A stretch of 64,000 nt of DNA. Origin: Euleptes europaea (Eukaryota; Chordata; Lepidosauria; Squamata; Sphaerodactylidae). Below are positions 53,951-64,000 of the stretch, in pieces. Both the position numbers and the translations under genes were made by a program. The notes under the pieces are model-generated. The model was not told where the DNA came from and made no database searches. It was given only the letters and a program-made list of their open reading frames with translations. Every line of letters starts with the position of its first letter. Position 1 is the stretch's first letter. Location: assembly GCF_029931775.1 (NCBI RefSeq), contig NC_079322.1:57257853-57321852 (forward strand), in the 5' to 3' direction.

Positions 53951-56900
53951 CCTACCCCTGTTTACAAACACAGCTGTTGCCGTATATTTGCAACGCACCC
54001 TAAAGCCACCAGCAGCGAGGGAAGGTGCAGAAAAGGGAAGGGGGGAGGAGGAGGGGGAGGAGGGAGGTGGTCACGGCATCTGGAAAGGACAGGGCGCCTT
54101 GTTTTTGAAACTGTCAATTCTCTCAACCCCTATTGTGAGAGCTTCATGCAAAACATCTCGGGCCTTTTAACGCTGGGGCTTGTGAGGCCGCCTCAGATTG
54201 AAAAGGAGAGGGAGAGGGGAGGGGGAAAGCCAGGGCAACGCAAATAATTATATCGGAATAGGCGCACACAAACACACGCACGCACGCACAAATTGCAACA
54301 TACAGGGTTGTCAATAATTTATATTTTGCATCGTTTTGCCTGCATACAAATCTTTTGAAAGTACTCTAGTTAACAAACAGGACAAAGAGAAATCCTTAAC
54401 CAACAAAGCCCGTGATCACCGTCAGATGCCCCTTCAATCGTATTTTCTTTAAACACGCTTTTTGCTGGAATCCTTCAGAGGAGATTTGGCCGAGCCTGAT
54501 GTTTGCAAGGGCGATTTAGCAAGGTAGATTCCCTCCCTTTGTCCTCCCGCTATTGGAAGGGGAAATGGTTCTACGAGCTTCTACTCTTTTAAGGAAAGTT
54601 TTTGCCACCCCAACAGATTTGCAGCTGAATCATGAACTCCCCCCTCCCCCACGAGCCATCTTAACCGTAAAAAACCACAGCGAGCAGAGGCGCTTCCTGT
54701 GCGCTCTCTGACTTTCCAAAAGGCCATTTTCGAACAACTCTTCTAACACACTCACACGTGTAAAGTGAAACCAAAACATGATCGCATAGCTCTTCTTTCT
54801 GCAGGAAGGTAAAATTTATTGGCACCCAAATCCATGTGTGTGTGTGTGTGGGGGGGAGGGGTTCAGAGTTCATTTCAAAAGTCACCAGGAGAATGACTGA
54901 ACAGCACTTTTCATGGATCAGGCATCACCAGCTTGCCAACCACCAACACACACACACAGTACCTAATGTTTATAATGTACACACACACACATAGCGCTGA
55001 CATAACGCTGTGGTCAAGTAATGACTGGAAGAAAACAACAATCGCTTTTCAAAGAAAGGGTTGTAAACTGAGTGTTACATCGTTTAAGCCAATAGGCCTG
55101 GTTTTACTGAAAGGCATCTACACATGTTCCCTTTTGAATGCTAGATATCTAGTCTAACATTCCCTTTGTCTTCAAGAGACATTTCTCCTCCATATATTTC
55201 TTAGTAACCTGGAATTGCAGAGAAACCTCTGGCATACACTTGAAACGCCAGTCACCATTGTCTTGGGTGTTTATTTGGGTTTTGTGGAATGGCAGATTTT
55301 TGCTTGTTTGTTTGTTTTGGCCCCAAGCTGTGGTGGTTTATACAATGAGATCTGGAATACTTGGAATACGCAAGTATTGGGGGTGGAATTGGGTATGTCC
55401 TCTGCTGGGTACTAAGACGTGTATTATTAGGAAGAGATGGATTGCGAACAAAGACACATATCTAAACTAAACAGCTCCGTAATGGGGACTGCAAACCCCA
55501 AACCATGTAATCTTGAGGGTGGCAGTGAATGGGATTGCTCTGAAGAAAGGCAAGCTGTGAAACCACTGTTTCAAAAGTGGATCTAGCCTAGTGGCCTTAG
55601 TACACTAAGATTCAATTGGACTGGTAAGAATTGTTAATCGGTACCCCGGGAAACACCTCGCAGGATCTGACACATTCCTCTTTCTCTCTGCATTTTCTTT
55701 ACAATACAGCAACACTGAATATCTCCTCCCACCAGCAAAATCAAATGCATTTTTTCACTGCTTGCGCTAAAGTGAAGATGGTCTCTTGTGAAAATTATTG
55801 GGTTGTTTAGGTTTTTTTTTAAAGGGGAGCCATTTTCACGATGCAGGTTTTGGAGGTGGGGGTAGAAGTAGGCCAAAAAGCTGTTTCGTGGTTGTTTTTT
55901 TAAGCCTGAATACTTTTCACGCAGATCTTGTGAACTGCAATGGGTGAATCCCTCTGATCTACAGAAGCCGAGGTTAGAACAAGGCGCCATATTTCTTACT
56001 TCTTAAAAGCCACTGAATTTTAAAAGGGGTGTGTGTGTGTGCGTGTGCTTCTAGCTGCCTGAACACACACACACACTATAACAGCTCTCTGAAACACATT
56101 GCAAATCTTTCATGCCATTTGCGATTCAAGGGCCAACTGAATCGCCCTGGCCTTGTGAGCCCTGTGGTCAAAGCCAATTGGAAATGGGCAGAGAGAGTCC
56201 ACTAAGCATGGGGAGGGGAGGAGCGACCTGCCTTGGCAACTTTGCCTCTTCTTCCACGGCTGTTTTAGCAACGAGCTTTTGCAACCAAGCCATGGCTTAG
56301 GAAGGAAGAGGGGGAAGGGTGGCTACTCCTGAGGCTGGGAGAGCCTATTTGGATGACACGAGCTTGTAACTGGTGCCTCTCCACACACACACCCAAGTCT
56401 CTGGCCAACGGATCTCCCCTCCTTTGGAGAACCATGGCAAGCAGGGCATGCCAGCACCCAATCGATAAGGGCAACCTGTGTTAGACCAAGGGGGGGGGGT
56501 TCCGTTAAAACTATAGTCTCTCTAAACATATTTGGCTGCAGGTATTCCTGCAGCAGAATCTTCTACAAAAAGAAGAAAATGCTGTGTGCGTGTGTGTATG
56601 ACATTAACTAATGTCTATTTGGACCCCACTGACAGACAAAGAGGAGTGAGTGGGGAAGGGTAGGAATAAGGCAGAAATTACAAGAGTTTAAACACACACA
56701 CAATAGCAAGCAAATTCCGCTAAGGCATGTTGATTCTGAGGTCCAGAGTAAACATTTCATTTTTAAAAAATTTGTTTGTGTCAAAGAGAACCAATATATC
56801 CTCCTGGAATCACTCTATGGATGGAATCCATGAAAATGTTTAAATCAGGAGGAGGAATTGGGCTCAAATCAGAACTTTGTGGCAAAGGAAAAGGCAGGAG

Positions 56901-58319
56901 TTAAATGCTGATTCAGCATTTCCACTAACTCGTTTTTCTCAAACCTTCAGTTTCAAGGTGTATCTAGGGCAATTTTGCCAAGCTTCCTGCCTTCGGCCTC
57001 TCTCCTTCTCTCCCAATCAATATTGACCACTATATTGTTTGTTTGTTTTCATCACAGTTGCATAAGAAACACTAATCAACCTCTGGAAGCCTATTCCTTC
57101 CACTCGGCCCTCCCCCTCTCTCACGCACACACCCCCAAACCAGGAAACAATGGTTAACCCTGCAATAAGTGTATGAAATCGTTCATTTTTTTTAAACAGT
57201 GTTTTAATTGAAAATAAAGCTAAAGCATGCTTTTTCCAACAGTGCAAATTTCCATCATTTTGATTTACTGCTTCCATTATCACAACATATTACACCGGCA
57301 TGTCTTACCAAAGGCTAGACTCTAGAAGTCGGCCTGTTTCAACTATCTCGAGATTAAGTGCAAATATAGACAATTGCCTCTGATTGTCACGTGCAGTAAA
57401 AAAAATGCTCCTGCTACAAAGATGGGGGGGAGTCAAGTTTCCAGAGATAGAGAGAAAAACAGTGACATCTCCTGGGGTTTAAACGCCTGAGTTTGGGTGC
57501 TAAAACAGCCACCAAGAGTATGGGGTTGGCCTTAGGGAATATTCCTTCTGCTGAGGCCTCTGTTGTTATTCATCCTGTTGGATTTTTCTTACTGCATTTT
57601 ATTTTGATTCCCTCCAACGGGACAAGAGAAGTAAGAGTCCTTCCCCCACCCCCACCCCCATCTTTCCAAATCTGGAAGGTTCAAGTTTTGTGGACCTTCC
57701 ATGACCCTTTCCATATGAGCATGGCTACACCTAATTCCACCACAATTCCAGCGATTTTCAGGCTGCAGTCCCTATGCTCGTTTACTTGGGAGCAGGCCCC
57801 AATTGAATTCAGAGGGCTTCCCAAGCCAAGGTGCAGAGGGCTGAGCTGCAAGACAAGCTGGATCGCCTACTGTAGCCAAGACAGGACACCAGTGACCCAA
57901 CCTGAGGACTTCTGTTGCAAAGGGTGGCTCGTTCCCAGGCTGGCGGGGGTGTTGCTGAGGTTACAGTTTTTGTATCATACCTTTCTTTCTACCTTCCAAT
58001 ATACTTCCACATCTATTGAGTAGGCCCATGAGGCAACTTTCCCAGTGCTGGAAAGACACACCCCGCTACCAGCATTCGATAAATGCGGGAGTGGAATTGC
58101 TTTTGTGGGGGGGAAGACAGGGAAATAGAACAGAGGAAAAGACCTTAGACCTGACCACAGACTGCTTCCCCCACCCCAATTATAGTGAATCCTCACTGTG
58201 CAAACCTCCTCACTGACCAAACTTGAACGGAATTGAACGTTTAGATTTCCAGGTTCGAAATCTAGTGCATACATATTAATGGCTCATTCGAATTGTTATC
58301 ATTCAACCTTTTCCAAACA
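53951..58319. other. Intergenic DNA downstream of SKIDA1
   Basis: No transposon or gene recognised. Several short CA/TG tracts (54263-54290, 54836-54850, 54943-54990, 56029-56075) and purine runs. The part adjoining 58320 may belong to a longer SKIDA1 3' UTR. Confidence 0.4.
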
Positions 58320-58325
58320 TTTATT
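58320..58325 (-). terminator. Candidate polyadenylation signal of SKIDA1
   Basis: AATAAA on the minus strand, the first one downstream of the SKIDA1 stop (about 390 bp after it). Use of this site is not proven. Confidence 0.4.
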
Positions 58326-58715
58326 CGTAGCAGTTGAACTGAGGTACCGGGTGCATTATTAGCATTTTGAGACAGTAAAGTGTTCCAGCTTTAGCAGATT
58401 TCACTGAGCTTCTTAAAAAAAAATATTTTCTTAATAAACTCGAGTCTTTCTCCTGAAGTAGTCTGTGGAATGTTAGATCTCCCCTTCCCCTCCCCCCAGT
58501 CGTTTTCATGGCAAAGAAAATAGTAATCCGGTTTCTTGTCTTCTTAAAAATAGGATAAATCAGGATTCCCAGCCAGAAAGAAAGAAAAAAATCTTGTGAA
58601 ATATAGGATCTTGGTGGGAGAAGCCATCCAGGGTAAATTCTCAAAAACGTAAGGAAAAGAAGTACTGGGGCGGGTGCGGTGTAAATAACAAAGTAGTGTT
58701 CCCATTTAATCTCAC

Positions 58716-61400
<2,685 letters not shown>

Positions 61401-61799
61401 TCTCAAGGCATTCTGCTGAATGAAAAAAAAAGAACAAAGCCTGTTATTCCTGATCAAACTTTGGGTGGGGGGGAGGAAGAATCAGCAGAGAGAGAAAGAG
61501 AGAGAGATGGAGAGCTTGAGATGGAGGAGGGAGGAAACATGCCCTGGAAAACTGCCTGGAGGGGAAATCAGCTCGCTTGGCCCCGATGTTTCAGGACGGG
61601 ACTGAGGGCTGGCTGGCTGGCTACCTGTGCCCTTTGGCTGGCTGACTGCCTCCCCCCCCCTCGCCCAGCTAGGATGAAGGAATGTGGAGGAAAGGGGGCG
61701 ACTGGAAGACGAGGAGGAGAGGCGAAGGGCCGCTCTTCCCGCCGCTGCTTTTGCTCCAAATCAAATGACAGAGTGAAGTGAGCTCGTCCGGAGACACCT

Positions 61800-62060
61800 T
61801 CATCAATTAATTCCCCTAAAGCCAACGCTGATTGGACACTCCTGACAGGTGATGCAATAAAAATTGATATTCCACCCCCTTTTCCACCCACCTCCCGTCT
61901 CTCCCCCCTCAAAAAAAAATCTCCAGCTAATTAGCATACCCTCCGACTGCCACCTCCCCTCCCAAAGTAAATAATACTGTTAGTATATAAATCTTTCTAT
62001 TAAACAATCCGGAGCTCGGAGCCAACCGAGAGCTCGCTCTGCAGCGCTGGCGACTGAAGG
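61800..62060. promoter_or_regulatory. Candidate promoter region upstream of SKIDA1, possibly bidirectional
   Basis: A TATA-like TATATAAAT at 61984-61992 on plus lies ~30 bp before a GC-rich start region (ggagctcggagccaaccgag). Inverted CCAAT boxes (ATTGG) are near 61830 and 62435, and a forward CCAAT near 62505. The plus-strand TATA points away from SKIDA1, towards where MLLT10 is expected. The SKIDA1 start site itself cannot be placed. Confidence 0.4.
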
Positions 62061-64000
62061 AAAGGATTTGGAAGCCCTGCGGATGGGGATTTTTTTCCCT
62101 TTTTTTAAAAGGAAGGAGGGGAGGGACCCTAAGAAATAAATAGAATTTGGAAACCCGTTCGGGCTGTTTAAGGAGAATAAATGGGGCTAATTTTTCCCAC
62201 TATGGGAATTCTCGAGACCTAAAGATGATTGTGGTGGGTGGGTTTCGTGGACAGGACCGAGTAACCATTTTAAAAGGGCGGTTTTTCCCCTTGCATTGTG
62301 TGCTAAGGGGAATCTTCCTCGTCTGATATTTTCCTTCCCGAGGGTTTAAAGTTTGTTGTTGCTTTTAAAAACTAGTGCTTATTTGTTGCTATTTTGCTGC
62401 TAACGACTCGGACAATGAGAGTACTCACGTTCTTTTGATTGGATTCTTCTTTCCTCCTCGCTTATTCGTCTCTCTCTCTCTCTCTCTCTCTTTCTCCCTC
62501 TCCAGCCAATAGTTAAGTTGTTGCTACTAAGGTTTCTTTGGGGCTTGTGTGGTTATCCTGAGTTCCAGCCCCGTAATACTGTAACACTTTTAACTGAAAT
62601 TCTGCCTGAAATATTAGGGGGAGGGGGAGGGGGAAGGGGTTGGAAGGGGGGGGAGAGAGAGATCGGGACGTGGTCTCACGTCAGACCCATAACAAAGCAT
62701 AGATAAGCCCGAAATGTATCCACTTTTCACTGTTCTCCGTGCAGGCGCACAAGGTGGAGGGTCCCTTCTTTTCCCAGAGTCCACGCCAGGATTGCCCTGC
62801 GTGTAGATGACTGCTGGGGGGGGGGGAAGGCGGGGGGAGAGGAGGCAACAGAGTCACGGAAAGGAAGAAAAGGAGGAGGGCAAGAGGGAAGGTTGCCGTG
62901 GGTCAGAAGGATGCTTTGCAGAGCCTGGCTTGTTCTGGGGAAGAATTTCTTGTAGCCTGGGCAAGTTCAGCTTCTCGCTGGCTATCTCTCCCTCAAAACA
63001 CCCCCCATAAGGAGACTTCGAGAGGGGGAAGCATTAGTTACGTGTGTGAGGGGGAGGGTTACCATTCAGACGTTTGGTGTATGGAACCGGTGCGTAAGCA
63101 AGGTCTCAGACTACAGATTGCCCGCTCTCTCTGAGCCAAGCAAATGACTCCTCCGCCTCCAACTTTAACCCCTCCCTAGCGGCCTCCGGTTTGGCCCCGC
63201 GGCAGAAGGGGAGAATATTCCCCTCCCCACCCCTTCGCAAGGTTTAGCCAAGCAAGGTAACCTTTCCAAAGACATTTTAGGTCTGTTCGGTGAAAAGCTG
63301 CCACCAACCCCAGATAATAAAATGGCAAGCCACCCCCCTCCCAGACGCAGAACTAGGAAGGAAGCCCAGTCGAATCCCTCTGCTGTGTGTATGTGAGTTG
63401 GGGGGGGGGGGGTCCCAAATTCTTTTATTCAACTGGAGTGTGTGGATGGAAGTGTTAATCGATTTGCAGCTAAAACCCGATCTGAAGCACAAGCCTCGCT
63501 GTCTTTCAGTAGCTCCTGCCAAGTATCAAGGATGTAAAGCATCCCTGTGCTCCAGGAAAACCACCGGGAATCCTCAGAGTAAGAAACTGAGGGTGGGCAG
63601 CGCGCCTGGGAAGAAAGGAACCTCTTCTCATTCAAGAGCTCCGCGCCTCTCTGCCCCACTGATGCAGACTGGCAGTATAGGGAAAGGCGTTAGTGAGAAA
63701 GAAAGTAAGACTGTCTCACTCTTAAGAAAATTAATTTCCAGGGCCGTTTTGCATGACGAGGTAAAATCTGAGCCTCCCCCACCCCAACACACACAGTTTC
63801 CCAGGAATTCTGCAGAGAAAGGGGTTGGGGAGGCGAGGTGGAGGAGGAAGGCACCCGGAAATTAAGAAAACCCACTGAATCGACTCTAACTGCAAAGGTT
63901 AGGGTTTGAACAGCAAGATATGCTGTTGCTTGTAGCGCCGAGCTATAAACGCGCCCTCTCCAACTTTAAGAAGGCTCCCCCCCCCTCCGCATTTGTGCGT
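62061..64000. other. Upstream flank, no gene recognised
   Basis: Contains a (TC)n tract at 62469-62492, G-rich runs at 62617-62650 and 62815-62840, and no repeat family. A 191-codon plus-strand frame at 63290-63865 shows no domain and is not supported as a gene. A TATAAAC at 63943-63949 may be chance. Confidence 0.4.

Noticed and set aside
53245-54247. Plus-strand frames of 216-251 codons near 53.2-54.2 kb
   Set aside because: They run through a family C transposon and have no domain.

Overview
This window looks like a piece of a squamate reptile (lizard or gecko) chromosome. The evidence is the repeat mix: BovB LINE 3' ends, a 5S-rRNA-derived SINE that ends in the same tail as BovB, tRNA-derived Sauria-type SINEs, CR1-type LINE 3' ends, and many small terminal-inverted-repeat (TIR) elements. 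I cannot name the species.

Only one protein-coding gene can be supported: SKIDA1 (SKI/DACH domain-containing 1), an intact 827-codon single-exon reading frame on the minus strand at 58716-61199. Its N-terminal SKI/DACH domain and C-terminal block are recognisable at once. In the human genome SKIDA1 lies on 10p12 between NEBL/MIR1915HG and MLLT10, with MLLT10 head-to-head. If that order holds here, MLLT10 lies to the right of the window, and the 58 kb to the left is the intergenic side facing MIR1915HG and NEBL. This is inferred from gene order, not seen.

Layout: 1-24.4 kb is repeat-rich and AT-leaning, with nested SINEs, TIR elements, CR1 pieces, a Penelope-like element inside a hAT element, and a solo LTR inside a CR1. 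From 25 to 34 kb, CpG-rich islands alternate with more repeats, and there is a strong CTCF-like site at 33966-33980. From 34.4 to 52 kb the sequence is mostly unique and repeat-poor, with several CpG islands (40.6-42, 43.4-44.2, 45.1-45.9, 50.2-50.8 kb) and AT-rich stretches that look like conserved regulatory DNA. From 52.4 to 54 kb there is a foldback element, a near-perfect 140-bp palindrome and another CpG-rich block. From 58.3 to 64 kb lies SKIDA1 with its 3' region, its coding CpG island and a possibly bidirectional promoter region. Several CpG islands with few repeats around a single developmental regulator are typical of Polycomb-type regulatory domains.

The most interesting signals are in the repeats. 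(1) A Penelope-like element and a separate foldback element with a 12-bp target duplication both carry a hammerhead-ribozyme-like core (CTGAAGA, stem, GAAA). (2) Two TIR families share the end AGGGTTGCC and make target duplications of about 10 bp. (3) A long-palindrome TIR family has four copies. (4) An isolated 140-bp inverted duplication sits in CpG-rich DNA. No protein system other than SKIDA1 was found.
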